From contig CAVSWT010000010.1 of NCBI GenBank assembly GCA_963731745.1, positions 1-64,000 on the forward strand: a stretch of 64,000 bases of DNA, read 5' to 3'. Below the pieces are notes generated by a model. It was not told where the DNA came from and made no database searches. It saw only the letters and a program-made list of their open reading frames with translations. This document shows positions 37,603 through 47,564 of this stretch, in pieces; the first letter of the stretch is position 1, and every line of letters begins with the position of its first letter. The stretch is from CAVSWT01 sp963731745. GTDB lineage: Bacteria > Bacteroidota > Ignavibacteria > Ignavibacteriales > Ignavibacteriaceae. Made by a program: the position numbers and the translations under genes.

Positions 37603-38135
37603 GTTTCTGGTTTAGCAATTTAATCTGCGTAATAAAAATAAACGCTCATCATTTTTTAAATATTAAGCTAGAAGGATTTAAATATTAAATGCCTTCTTCT
37701 TTTATATTTGACAATTTGGTCAATGCAATTAGAGCAAAGAACCAAAATATAAAACCAAGTATAAACCAATTTTCCGCAATTCTATTTTTCTTTCTTTCAT
37801 TAACCGAACATAAAACTGCAAAAATACTCCCCATTAAAGCAAACTAAAGTTCGTACATCTATCTCCTTATGGTTCTTGAAGTAAGATTAAGATTCAAAGA
37901 TCAAAATAATGTTAACTTAATATGATCAAACCGTTAATTGATTGAGATCTGCGAACTCATAATTGTTACATTATTATTCTCATTCAAAAGAAAATACAGA
38001 TGAAATAACGAAAATTTTTTTAATAATGAAATAGCTAATTAATAAACCACGCTTTTTTAAATGATTTCAAAACAATCATTTAGATTTTAATGGAATGTTT
38101 TTTGTAAAATTTTTGCCTATGAAATTGACTTTTTA
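37603..38135. other. AT-rich intergenic region
   Basis: About 530 bases very rich in A and T. One possible short minus-strand gene is described separately (37,685-37,834). Otherwise no gene, repeat or clear RNA structure is seen until the etf promoter. Confidence 0.45.
37685..37834 (-). CDS. Possible small membrane protein, 49 aa
   Basis: An open frame from ATG 37834 to TAA 37685 encodes MGSIFAVLCSVNERKKNRIA, then a hydrophobic helix (WFILGFIFWFFALIALTKL) and a charged end. The pattern of a short N-terminal hydrophobic patch, basic turn and one full membrane helix suits a small membrane protein or the tail of a larger decayed one. An in-frame TAG sits just upstream. There is no family match and no clear ribosome binding site. 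Confidence 0.35.
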   Translation of the reverse strand: MGSIFAVLCSVNERKKNRIAENWFILGFIFWFFALIALTKLSNIKEEGI

Positions 38136-38167
38136 TTGCTATATAGCAACGATATTTAGTAACTTTG
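38136..38167 (+). promoter_or_regulatory. Promoter with overlapping palindromic operator, etf operon
   Basis: A perfect 14-base palindrome TTGCTATATAGCAA (38136-38149) supplies a -33-type TTG, and TAACTTTG (38160-38167) fits the Bacteroidota -7 pattern TAnnTTTG at suitable distance (21 bases between). An operator on the -33 box would allow repression, plausibly by a fatty-acid-responsive regulator. The regulator is not identified. Confidence 0.5.
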
Positions 38168-38191
38168 TTTACAAAAATTTATAGGGGCCCT

Positions 38192-39082
38192 ATGGGGAAA
38201 CACAGCATAGTATTAGTAAAACAAGTTCCGGATACAGCAAATATTTCGGGACAAGTTATGAAAGAAGACGGCACTGTAAATCGAGCCAAACTACCTGCCA
38301 TTTTTAACCATGAAGATAGAACTGCTTTAGAATTAGCCCTTCAAATCAAAGATAGAAAAGGCGGCAAGGTAACTGTTATAACCATGGGTCCGCCGAGAGC
38401 ATCAGACATTTTAAGAGAATGTTTGTTCATGGGTGCTGATGAAGCTGTATTGATAAGTGATAGAAAATTTGCCGGAGCAGATACACTAGCAACCTCATAT
38501 GTTCTTTCAGAAGCGATAAAAAAAATTGGAGATTATGATTTTATTTTTGCTGGAAGACAAGCGATAGATGGCGATACTGCGCAAGTTGGTCCCCAAACAG
38601 CAGAAAAATTAAACATACCTCAAATAACTTATGCCGAAGATATTTTAGAAATAACTGATTCTGCAGTCAAGATTAGAAAAAAGATTGACGGCGGATATGA
38701 AATTCTAGAATCAAAGCTACCTGTTCTTATCACCGTCCTTAAAGATTCATGTTTCCCGCGTCCATTTAAAGCCAAAAGAATAATGGCATATAAAAATGCG
38801 AAAACGTTAATGGAACTTGAAAAATTAACTGAAGGAAATTCTTTACTATATATTGATCAATTGAAAGAAGAATATATTTCTAAAAATCTTTATATAAGAA
38901 CATTAACAATGGATGATTTAAAGCTTGATGCTGAAAGATGCGGAGTTCACGGGTCACCCACCAAAGTGCATAAAGTCGAATCAGTTGTATTGGCCGGAGG
39001 CAATCATGAAACTGTTGAGCCTACCAAAATCGGAATAGAAAACTTAATTGAAAAATTATTGGAAGATCACATTTTAGGATAA
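38192..39082 (+). CDS. etfB: Electron transfer flavoprotein beta subunit
   Basis: The start is ATG 38192 (MGKHSIVLVKQVPDTA), after ATAGGGGCC; the longer frame from 38,165 lies in the promoter. The 296-residue protein binds AMP or FAD with EtfA. The sequence has the ETF-beta signature region DRTALELALQIKD and ITMGPPRASDILREC. The stretch SDRKFAGADTLATSY with FAGRQAIDGDTAQVGP is the form seen in EtfB proteins partnered with butyryl-CoA dehydrogenases of anaerobes (group 2), some of which bifurcate electrons. Bifurcation here is only inferred. Operon: etfB-etfA-acd with gaps of 5 and 4 bases. Confidence 0.85.
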   Translation: MGKHSIVLVKQVPDTANISGQVMKEDGTVNRAKLPAIFNHEDRTALELALQIKDRKGGKVTVITMGPPRASDILRECLFMGADEAVLISDRKFAGADTLATSYVLSEAIKKIGDYDFIFAGRQAIDGDTAQVGPQTAEKLNIPQITYAEDILEITDSAVKIRKKIDGGYEILESKLPVLITVLKDSCFPRPFKAKRIMAYKNAKTLMELEKLTEGNSLLYIDQLKEEYISKNLYIRTLTMDDLKLDAERCGVHGSPTKVHKVESVVLAGGNHETVEPTKIGIENLIEKLLEDHILG

Positions 39083-39087
39083 ACCAC

Positions 39088-40107
39088 ATGGGGAATAACA
39101 ATAAAGACGTTTGGGTATTTGTTGAACAAAGAAATGGCAAACCAGCCGATGTCAGCTTTGAACTTTTATCAAAAGGTAGAAAATTAGCCGAAAGTTTAAA
39201 TGGTAAATTAAAATCGGTAGTAATTGGGAATAATGTTAAATCAATCGCCGAAGACACATTTAAATATGGTGCAAACGAAGCATTCGTAATAGACAATCCG
39301 GTTCTCGATCATTATTTAACAATGCCGTACAGCCGTATATTGATTGAACTAATCGAAACTCACAAACCTAAAATTGTTTTATTCGGCGCCACAATTATTG
39401 GAAGAGATTTAGCTCCGCGTGTGGCATCTCATACCAAAAGCGGATTAACGGCTGACTGCACTAATCTTGAAATTTCAAAAGTCACTTATCTTAAAAAAGA
39501 ATATCCTGATTTGCTTCTACAAATTAGGCCAGCTTTTGGTGGAAATATTATTGCAACTATTATTTCACCTGATACAGAAATACAAATGGCGACAGTTCGA
39601 GAGGGAGTTATGCGTATGGAACCTCTTGATAAATCTATAAAAGGGAAGATTACAGAAATACAATATGTTAAAAATAGCTTAGACGAAGTTATCAAAATAA
39701 TAGAACAGCATCGACAGGAGAATAAGGTTAATCTTAAAGCAGCACCCATAATTGTTGCCGGAGGGTATGGAATGGGTACACTTGATAACTTTCAACTACT
39801 GCATGAACTTGCAGCTGCAATTGGCGGAGAAGTTGCAGGTTCGAGGGCTGCTGTTGATGCTGGTTTTGTTCCACCTGAAAGGCAAGTTGGACAAACGGGA
39901 GTTACTGTAAGGCCAAAGCTTTACATCGCGTGTGGAATTTCCGGCGCAATACAGCATCGGGCTGGTATGCAAGAATCAAACAAAATCATTGCTATTAATA
40001 CTGATCCTGAAGCCCCCATATTTGGAGTTGCCCACTATGGTGTGGTAGGAGATGCTGCGCAGATAATCCCAATGTTTATTAATGTATTTAAACACAAGCT
40101 GAGATAA
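39088..40107 (+). CDS. etfA: Electron transfer flavoprotein alpha subunit
   Basis: This 339-residue protein carries the FAD of the ETF dimer. The C-terminal FAD domain (about residues 215-335) is conserved: AGGYGMGTLDNFQLLHELA, GSRAAVDAGFVP, RQVGQTGVTVRPKLYIACG, SGAIQHRAGM and INTDPEAPIFGVAHYGVVGD. The N-terminal domain starts VWVFVEQRNGKPADVSFELL. Its length is usual. It accepts electrons from the acyl-CoA dehydrogenase encoded next, or, if the complex bifurcates, delivers electrons to it. Confidence 0.9.
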   Translation: MGNNNKDVWVFVEQRNGKPADVSFELLSKGRKLAESLNGKLKSVVIGNNVKSIAEDTFKYGANEAFVIDNPVLDHYLTMPYSRILIELIETHKPKIVLFGATIIGRDLAPRVASHTKSGLTADCTNLEISKVTYLKKEYPDLLLQIRPAFGGNIIATIISPDTEIQMATVREGVMRMEPLDKSIKGKITEIQYVKNSLDEVIKIIEQHRQENKVNLKAAPIIVAGGYGMGTLDNFQLLHELAAAIGGEVAGSRAAVDAGFVPPERQVGQTGVTVRPKLYIACGISGAIQHRAGMQESNKIIAINTDPEAPIFGVAHYGVVGDAAQIIPMFINVFKHKLR

Positions 40108-40111
40108 TGTT

Positions 40112-41836
40112 ATGCCAAATTATTTTTTAGATAATTCCGATTTAGTTTATCAATTCGAAAAAATAGACCTTAAAAAAGTTGTAGAATTAACTGAACAAAA
40201 TTATATGCAAGCTGAAAAATTCTCGCATGCTCCTATAAATTATGAAGATGCAAAAGAAAATTATAGACGAGTTTTAGAAGTTATTGGTGATATTGCTGCT
40301 AATTTTATCGCGCCTCGCGCAGCACAAATTGATGAAGAAGGCGCAATTTATAATAACGGCAAGGTAGAATATGCTAAGGGTACTAAAGAAGCGTTAGAAA
40401 TGCTTTCTAAAGCTGAGATGATGGGAATGATTCTGCCCAGAGAATACGGCGGCTTAAACTTTCCCACTTCCATATATATGATGGCTGTTGAGTTGATATC
40501 CCGAGCTGAAGCTTCTTTAATGAATATTTTTGGATTACAGGATATCGCAAAAACCATTGCACAATTTGCGAATGAAATTCAAAAAGAAGAATTTCTTCCT
40601 AAATTTTCAACAGGAGAATATACCGGCGCTATGGCGTTAACCGAACCTGACGCTGGATCAGATCTTCAGGCTGTGAAACTAAATGCTACTCAAGATGAAA
40701 AGGGAAATTGGTTCCTTCGCGGCGTTAAAAGATTTATAACAAACGGCAATGGTGAAGTGCTTTTAGTATTAGCGAGAACCGAACCGGGTACAAAGGATGC
40801 ACGCGGCCTAAGTATGTTTGTTTGCTACGGAGATGAAACTGTTAAGGTTAGAAGAATTGAACATAAACTGGGAATTCATGGTTCTCCTACTTGCGAACTA
40901 CAATTTAATGATACGCCTGCACAGCTAATAGGTACGCGTAGATTTGGATTGTTGAAATATGTGATTTACTTAATGAATAGAGCAAGAGTTGGAATTGGTG
41001 CTCAATCCCTTGGCATTGCTCAACAAGCTTATGACGAAGCATTAAAATATGCTAAGGCTAGGGAGCAATTTGGAAAACCTATTTACAATTTACCTGTAAT
41101 TACTAATATGTTAATTGATATGCGTGTTACGATTGAAGCTTACAGATCTTTATTTTATTCTACTTCAGTTTGGCTGGATAAAAAAGAAAAGTTTGATGAT
41201 TTGGTTGAAGAATTAAAAGCAGAAAAAAAATCAATTGTAGAAGCGAATGAACAGTTGAAAGAAGCAAATAAAGTTGTTTCACTTTTAACACCGATTACTA
41301 AATATCTTTTAAGCGAAGCAGCTAATAAAATAACTTATGATGCATTACAGATTCACGGCGGAACAGGATATATGAAAGAATTTATGATCGAGCGATTAGC
41401 TCGTGATGCAAGAATAACAAATATTTATGAAGGTACTTCACAAATGCAAATAGTAGCCGCATCCGGCGGTGTTATTAATGACATACTTGCAGAATATTTT
41501 AGCGAATGTGAAAAGAAAGAGTATAAGGGAAGTTTAATTAGACTCCTTGACAATTTGAAAGAAATTAGAGAATTATTCGTTGACAGTTTGAAATATGTAA
41601 AAGACAAGAAAGACAATGCATTTCAGGAAGTAGCATCAAAAGATTTAGTAGAAATGTATTCATATTTATATATCGGATATCTTTTATTAAACGAGGCCAA
41701 TGAAGATCAGCATAGAATTTTTACTGCAAAAAGATTTATAATAGATTCACTTTCAAAAGCAAAGAAAAATGCGGAAGCCATTAAATCTGAATTATATTCG
41801 GATATACTTCATGCAGATTCAATTTTAATTCATTAA
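40112..41836 (+). CDS. Acyl-CoA dehydrogenase
   Basis: This 574-residue flavoenzyme oxidises acyl-CoA to enoyl-CoA, or reduces enoyl-CoA in reverse. The family motifs are visible: ALTEPDAGSDLQAVKL (about 171-186), RFITNGNGEVLLVLARTEP, a middle beta domain, and the C-terminal helices with QIHGGTGYMKEF (about 412). The active-site Glu is in IYEGTSQMQ (about residue 441). A C-terminal extension of about 130 residues makes it longer than the usual 380, like the larger acyl-CoA dehydrogenases of Ignavibacteria and delta-proteobacteria. The exact substrate cannot be told from sequence. It is in one operon with etfBA. Confidence 0.85.
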   Translation: MPNYFLDNSDLVYQFEKIDLKKVVELTEQNYMQAEKFSHAPINYEDAKENYRRVLEVIGDIAANFIAPRAAQIDEEGAIYNNGKVEYAKGTKEALEMLSKAEMMGMILPREYGGLNFPTSIYMMAVELISRAEASLMNIFGLQDIAKTIAQFANEIQKEEFLPKFSTGEYTGAMALTEPDAGSDLQAVKLNATQDEKGNWFLRGVKRFITNGNGEVLLVLARTEPGTKDARGLSMFVCYGDETVKVRRIEHKLGIHGSPTCELQFNDTPAQLIGTRRFGLLKYVIYLMNRARVGIGAQSLGIAQQAYDEALKYAKAREQFGKPIYNLPVITNMLIDMRVTIEAYRSLFYSTSVWLDKKEKFDDLVEELKAEKKSIVEANEQLKEANKVVSLLTPITKYLLSEAANKITYDALQIHGGTGYMKEFMIERLARDARITNIYEGTSQMQIVAASGGVINDILAEYFSECEKKEYKGSLIRLLDNLKEIRELFVDSLKYVKDKKDNAFQEVASKDLVEMYSYLYIGYLLLNEANEDQHRIFTAKRFIIDSLSKAKKNAEAIKSELYSDILHADSILIH

Positions 41837-41849
41837 TAGGAGAGTCAAA

Positions 41850-42059
41850 ATGAATAAATGTTCTATCATATACAGGTTATTTGATGATCACGAAGAAAAA
41901 CACTATGTCAATAGTAATTTGGATCATCAAAAATTAGAAGAGATTGTTGATGAATATAAAAGGGAAAAGGAAAAAGTGTATGCTAAAGAATTTATCAATT
42001 TTCTTTTAAAATTTGATCCTGAGGCACATGAAGTAGAAGTGAAGGACTTTTATTTTTAG
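41850..42059 (+). CDS. Small hypothetical protein at the end of the etf operon
   Basis: The protein has 69 residues from ATG 41850, after AGGAGAG, a good ribosome binding site, 13 bases behind the dehydrogenase. It is charged and probably helical (LEEIVDEYKREKEKVYAKEF), with Cys at residue 4 and an end rich in Asp, Glu and Phe. There is no recognised domain. Tight spacing says it is co-transcribed with etf-acd. The function is unknown. Confidence 0.6.
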   Translation: MNKCSIIYRLFDDHEEKHYVNSNLDHQKLEEIVDEYKREKEKVYAKEFINFLLKFDPEAHEVEVKDFYF

Positions 42060-42093
42060 CTATAAGGCAGTTTAAAGATAGGCCATATTTAGG

Positions 42094-45000
42094 TCAACTA
42101 AGAACCATACTATTATAGTCTTTTGAATTGTCTAACAACCTTTCAACTAATTGAACAAGATCTTTTTTCATGAATGGTTTTGACAAATAGTGGCTGCATC
42201 CTTCTGCTAATAATCTTTCTTTATCTCCATACATAGCATAGCCCGTTAATGCAACAATTGGAACCTTTTCATAGCCGGCATATTCTCTGATTTTTTGAGT
42301 GACCTGAATTCCATTTAAACCATCTCCTAAGTTTATATCCATCAGAATTAAATCGTATTGTTTTTGTTCAGCCAATTTTAATGCTGTCTTGCCATCAAAT
42401 GAGTGGTCAATCTTACAAATATTTTTTAAATATAGCTCTATTACAGATTTATTAGTTTCATTATCTTCCACCAAAAGAACCTCAGGCGGTTTAGTTTTTT
42501 TATTAATTTTTCCTCTTTCATTTAATTCTGTTTTCTGAAGATTCGCCTGGTTAATTGTTTTTGTAGAATTCAATTTAATACTTGGAATGAGTACAGTAAA
42601 TATCGAACCTTTCTTTGGCTCGCTATCAATTAAAATTTTCCCATTCATTAATTGAATAATTTTTTTTGTTATTGATAGGCCCAACCCATTTCCTTCAAAG
42701 CTTCTCGAAGTTCCTTCACTAACTTGTCTAAAGTCCTCAAAAATAATTTTTTGCTGTTCCATTGGAATTCCTATGCCTGTATCGGAAACGGAAATAGCCG
42801 CATATTCCACCTCATTAACTCTGGTTTTATCAATTTCAATTTTGACTCCACCTTGATAAGTAAATTTTATTGCATTATCTACAATATTATTTAAAGCTTG
42901 TTTTAATAATTTTTCATCAACTAGAATGTTAATCTCTTCCTCACTTTTATCGATCTTGAAGCTCAATTTTTTCTCTGCTGCCTGATCTTTAAACTTTTGA
43001 TAAATCGAATCTACGCATGTAGAAAGATCATATTCTATAAGTTTCAAGCTAGTATTATTAGATTCAAGCTGTGACAATTCCAATATTGATTCTAAAGTAT
43101 TTAATAATCTTTTCCCGGATTTAATTAGTAGATCAGCTAATTCTATTTGTTCATCATCTGTAAGCTCTTCTTTTAGAATCTGCGAAAAACCTAGAATACC
43201 AACCATTGGTGTTCGAAGTTCATGGCTCATATTTCCCAAAAAGACAGTTTTTAATCTGCTTGATTCTTCGGCACTATTTTTAGCTGCAATTAATTCATTC
43301 TCAAATCTTTTTTGTTCACTAATATCCTGTTTAATAATTAAAAAATTTGAAATTTCATTTTTACTATTTCTAATAGGAGAAACTATTACATATTCCCAGT
43401 ATGAAGATCCATCTTTCCTGTAGCTAATAAATTCTCCCTTTAGCTCTTTACCTTCTTTTACAGATTTGGTGATTTCATGTTCATCATCTGGTTCTCCGGT
43501 AGGTGAATGGAAAGAACAAGGGCGTCGATCAGTAATATCCGCAAAATAGTAACCTGTCATTTCTATAAATTTAGAATTAGCATATACAATCTTACCTTCA
43601 TGATTGGTTATAAGAACAGCGGCTGGACTTTGATCTACAGCGTATGATAATCTCAATATTTTTTCTTCGTCATATTTTTGAGAAGTCACATCTTGACTTG
43701 TAGCAATTACAATATTTTGTTCTTTCAAGGAAATTATGGATATAGAAATTACTTTTTTATCTCCTTTAGGCGGGTAAATAGTGACACTATCACAATTACT
43801 GCAAATGGTTTCTGCTGATCGAAGTTTGTGAATAATTTTTAGTTGAATTTCTTTTCTGATGTGTTCGTCCGGAATTTCAGCTTTAATTAATTCTTTGGTT
43901 GTTGCTATTTCGTTATGTGAGTATCCATAAATATCTTTAAATTTTGAATTAGAAAAGATAATTTTGCCATTCCTAATGTCATGAACACTTAATCCTATTT
44001 GAATATTTTCCAATATAGTTTCAATGAACTTATTCCTGTCATTTAATTTTTTCTCCGCTAATATTTTATCAGTAATGTCTCTAGCAATAGCATTATAGCC
44101 GACTACTTTCCCATCTTCAAAAATCAGTGAGGTACTTTGTGCAAACCAAATAATATCTCCACTTTTTGCTATAAATGGAAATTCCATATAAGTGGACTTT
44201 TGCTTCTGGAAATATTGTCGGATTAGAACTCTTTTACAATATTCTCTATGAGATGAGAGAACTAAATTATCAAATCTGATTTGTCTTAATTCTTCTAATG
44301 TGTAGCCTGAAGCTTTTAATCCTGCTGGATTAACGAACATAAACTTACCATTAATATCCGCTGTAAAAATTATGTCAGAAACATTTTCTATAACCTTTTG
44401 ATATTTCATTTCTGATTCAATTACATCTATAGCAGAATGAAATTTTTCCGTAATGTCATGGATGGTTAAAACTATACCATTTATCAACTTCTGTTCATTC
44501 AACAAGGTTGAAATCTTAAATTCGACAATCTTAACTTCATTAAATTTAGTTTTAATACTAATTTGCGACGGAAAATCCTTGAAAGCATTATTAGATAAAA
44601 GCAGTTGAATTCCTTGTTTGATTAATTCTAAAGCATTTTCATCTTCAACAAGGAAAACATCGAAAATATTTTTTCCCAGCAAATCCATATTCTCAAAGCT
44701 TGTTAAAACCTCAAAAGATTGATTGGCAAAATTAATTTTACCCACTTTATCTGTTGCAATTACTGCGTCCCCAATGCTTGCAAGAATTGTTGAGAGTTTT
44801 CGTTCACTATCCCTGAGTTTTGCTTCCATACTATATTTATGAATTGCAATTTCAATGGTGGTATAAAGTTCTCTCTCTTCAAATGGTTTAACTATATATC
44901 CATAAGGTTCAATTAATTTAGCACGTTCTAAAGTTTTGTCATCGGTAAATGCAGTTAAAAATATAATTGGTATTTCATGAATTTTCATGATCTTTTTGGC

Positions 45001-45204
45001 TGTTTCTACACCATCCAAGTTTCCTTTGATATTGATATCCATTAGTATCAAGCTGGGTTTAAATTCTATTGATTTCTCTATTGCTTCTTCTCCACTGGCA
45101 ACTGCAGCACAAACAGAATAACCCAGGTCAAGCAGTCTACTTTTCAATTCCATAGCGACGATATGCTCGTCTTCAACGATTAAGATTTCAATTTTTTTAT
45201 TCAA
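42094..45204 (-). CDS. Hybrid histidine kinase REC-PAS(x4)-HisKA-HATPase-REC
   Basis: This 1036-residue cytoplasmic protein has no membrane segment. An N-terminal receiver has its phospho-acceptor in ILMDINIKGN (Asp 56). About four PAS domains follow (about 128-635; one has CSNCDSVTIYP with two Cys, another RRPCSFHSP). HisKA has MSHELRTPMVGILGF with His at about 661. The ATPase domain has NIVDNAIKF, DTGIGIPMEQ and GLGLSITKK. A C-terminal receiver has LILMDINLGDG at about 954. It takes part in a phosphorelay but has no output domain. It is the last gene of the operon beginning with the TolC-like gene; it starts 12 bases after its neighbour and is intact. Confidence 0.85.
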   Translation of the reverse strand: MNKKIEILIVEDEHIVAMELKSRLLDLGYSVCAAVASGEEAIEKSIEFKPSLILMDINIKGNLDGVETAKKIMKIHEIPIIFLTAFTDDKTLERAKLIEPYGYIVKPFEERELYTTIEIAIHKYSMEAKLRDSERKLSTILASIGDAVIATDKVGKINFANQSFEVLTSFENMDLLGKNIFDVFLVEDENALELIKQGIQLLLSNNAFKDFPSQISIKTKFNEVKIVEFKISTLLNEQKLINGIVLTIHDITEKFHSAIDVIESEMKYQKVIENVSDIIFTADINGKFMFVNPAGLKASGYTLEELRQIRFDNLVLSSHREYCKRVLIRQYFQKQKSTYMEFPFIAKSGDIIWFAQSTSLIFEDGKVVGYNAIARDITDKILAEKKLNDRNKFIETILENIQIGLSVHDIRNGKIIFSNSKFKDIYGYSHNEIATTKELIKAEIPDEHIRKEIQLKIIHKLRSAETICSNCDSVTIYPPKGDKKVISISIISLKEQNIVIATSQDVTSQKYDEEKILRLSYAVDQSPAAVLITNHEGKIVYANSKFIEMTGYYFADITDRRPCSFHSPTGEPDDEHEITKSVKEGKELKGEFISYRKDGSSYWEYVIVSPIRNSKNEISNFLIIKQDISEQKRFENELIAAKNSAEESSRLKTVFLGNMSHELRTPMVGILGFSQILKEELTDDEQIELADLLIKSGKRLLNTLESILELSQLESNNTSLKLIEYDLSTCVDSIYQKFKDQAAEKKLSFKIDKSEEEINILVDEKLLKQALNNIVDNAIKFTYQGGVKIEIDKTRVNEVEYAAISVSDTGIGIPMEQQKIIFEDFRQVSEGTSRSFEGNGLGLSITKKIIQLMNGKILIDSEPKKGSIFTVLIPSIKLNSTKTINQANLQKTELNERGKINKKTKPPEVLLVEDNETNKSVIELYLKNICKIDHSFDGKTALKLAEQKQYDLILMDINLGDGLNGIQVTQKIREYAGYEKVPIVALTGYAMYGDKERLLAEGCSHYLSKPFMKKDLVQLVERLLDNSKDYNSMVLS

Positions 45205-45216
45205 ATTATTCTCACT

Positions 45217-47551
45217 TCAATTTTTCGCAGGTAAATAAAAACTGAAAGTAGAACCCTTGCCTAATTCCGATTTTACTATCAGCTTTCCTTTATTTATTTC
45301 AACAAATTCTTTACAAAGAATTAAGCCCAAACCAGAACCGTCTTCGTTTTGAGTTCCTTTAGTTGAAATGTTTTGATCTATCTGAAATATATGTTCTTGC
45401 ATGAATTCACTTATCCCAACTCCATTATCTTCAACACTTATTTTTATAAATTTATCTTCTTTAGAAGAAATTAAATTTATGAATCCGCCTGTCCTTGTGA
45501 ATTTAATTGCGTTTGAAATTAAATTTCTTAAAATAGTTTCTACCATGTTTATATCAGCGAGCACTGTAGAATCATCAGATATATGGCTTGTTAGTGTTAT
45601 GTTTTTATTCGCTGCATTTGCTGAATATAAATCGACCAATTTATGAATTATATTTTTGACCTGGAAATTTTCAGGATTAAAATGAAATCTGCCGGTTTTA
45701 ATTTTTGACCATTGAAGTAAATTCTCGAGAAGATTATATGTTGATTTCGATGTCTTTAGCAAATTAACTGAGATAAGCTTTAATTCATCTTCAGAAATTT
45801 TACCGATTTCTGACGCTAAGTATTCACTAAAACCTAATAAAGTATTGAACGGTCCGCGTAAATCATGAGCGATTATCGAGAAAAATTTATCTTTACTAGC
45901 GTTAAGTTCTTTTAATTCAAGTTCCGAAATTGAAAGTTTTTTATTAAGCTCCGAGAGCTCAACGGCTTTATGTTCAAGACTTTTATGACTTTTATCTATC
46001 TCTTTGAGATACTTAATCATTTCAGATTGCGCTATTTTTCTATCAGTAATATCCCGCATTATTATTATAAATTCATTTTCTGAACTTTCTGTCAAATCCA
46101 TTGGAAGATTGACAATTCTAATTTCTTTGTGGCTTATCTTAGAGTTGATCAAGAATTGATATTCAAATATTTGTACTTGATTTGTAGCAGCTGCTGATTG
46201 AGAAAAATCCCTGACATTATTTGAAAATTCTTTGCTGAATATATTGTATATATTTTTTCCATTTAAATTAGAAGAAATTAATTCATCTGATTCTTGAAGA
46301 TGATAATCTAAAATAATACCATTAGCTTTGATAACGTATAACGATATCCGGAATTGCCTTCAGCAGTGTTTTAATTCTCTGTTCACTTTCTCTTAATGCT
46401 TTTTCAGTTTGTTTTAAAATTGTGATATCCGAAGCTACCGATAATACCAACTTTTCATCGCCCTCTTGACTATCAATTGCTCGTTTAAAGGTTTGGAGAA
46501 GATGCACTTTCCCATTAGAATCAATCAGTTCTTCTTCGGGAATAAATTTTTCTTCCAAAGAATTTATTACTTCAAGATCAAATTCTCTTTGACGTGAAAC
46601 TTCCTTCTCATTAAAATAATCTGAATCAAATTTTCCTTGAAGTAATTCTGTTGTCACACCTAATGCTTCGGCAATTGCTTTGTTTGTTAATTCGAACCTT
46701 CCATTTGAATTTTTAACACTTATAAAATTTGGATCAGTATCTATAATATTTCTTAAAAACACTCTTTGTTTTTCAATTGTTTTTTTTGCTTTAATTTTTT
46801 CAGTTACATCACGAAAAACTAATACTGCACCTACTGGTTTTGAAGAATTATGATTTATTGGAGCCGAACTAAAATCAATTTGAATTTCTTCAGCATATCT
46901 TGACAATAATATTTTATTTGATCCGCCCACAATTGAGTTATTTTTTAACGAGTTCAAAACGGGGTTTTCCTCGCTTTGATGTCCGTTTGAATTTTTAACA
47001 ATAAAAACTTCACTTATACTTTTCCCAAACGCGGCTTCATACTTCCAGCCTGTAATTTTCTCTGCAACCGGATTAATTAATTTTATTATTCCATTTGGAT
47101 TTGTCGCAATTAAAGCATCACCTATACTTTTTAAAGTAGAGGAAAGCCAATGCTCGCTCTCTTTTAATTTTATTTCCATAGAATATTTATAAAGAGCCAT
47201 TTCTATAGTTGTGTGAAGTTCTCTTTCTTCGAAAGGTTTAATAATATACCCGTATGGCTCGGTAATTTTTGCTCTTTCAAGAGTGCTGTCATCCGTATGC
47301 GCAGTTAAATAAATTACAGGAATATTAAGATCTTTTTTGATTCTTGCAGCAGCATCAATTCCATCCATATCACCTTTAAGTCGAATATCCATTAAAGTAA
47401 GATTAGGCAAATGGAAATTCGCTTTTTCTATTGCTTCTAATGCAGAAGATGCTGTATCAACCACGTTATAATCCATTTCAATCAGCCGCTCTTTCAATTC
47501 CAGCATAACAATATTATTATCTTCTACTATTAAAATTTTTTCTTTTGCCAT
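45217..47551 (-). CDS. REC-PAS(x3)-HisKA-HATPase histidine kinase (one frame break)
   Basis: Two open frames, 46322-47551 and 45217-46152, are one gene. The first gives an N-terminal receiver (LTLMDIRLKGDMDG), two PAS domains (about 130-245 and 265-385) and the start of a third. It stops after DIVIRYQS at a TAA. Dropping one base continues as NGIILDYHLQESDELISSNL in the middle of that third PAS domain. HisKA (FFSIIAHDLRGPFNTLLGF) and HATPase (NLISNAIKF, DNGVGISEF, GSGLGLILC) follow. The whole protein is about 778 residues. Its receiver and PAS parts resemble those of the next kinase, suggesting an old duplication. It is in the same operon. Confidence 0.8.
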
Positions 47552-47564
47552 TTTTCATTGTTCC

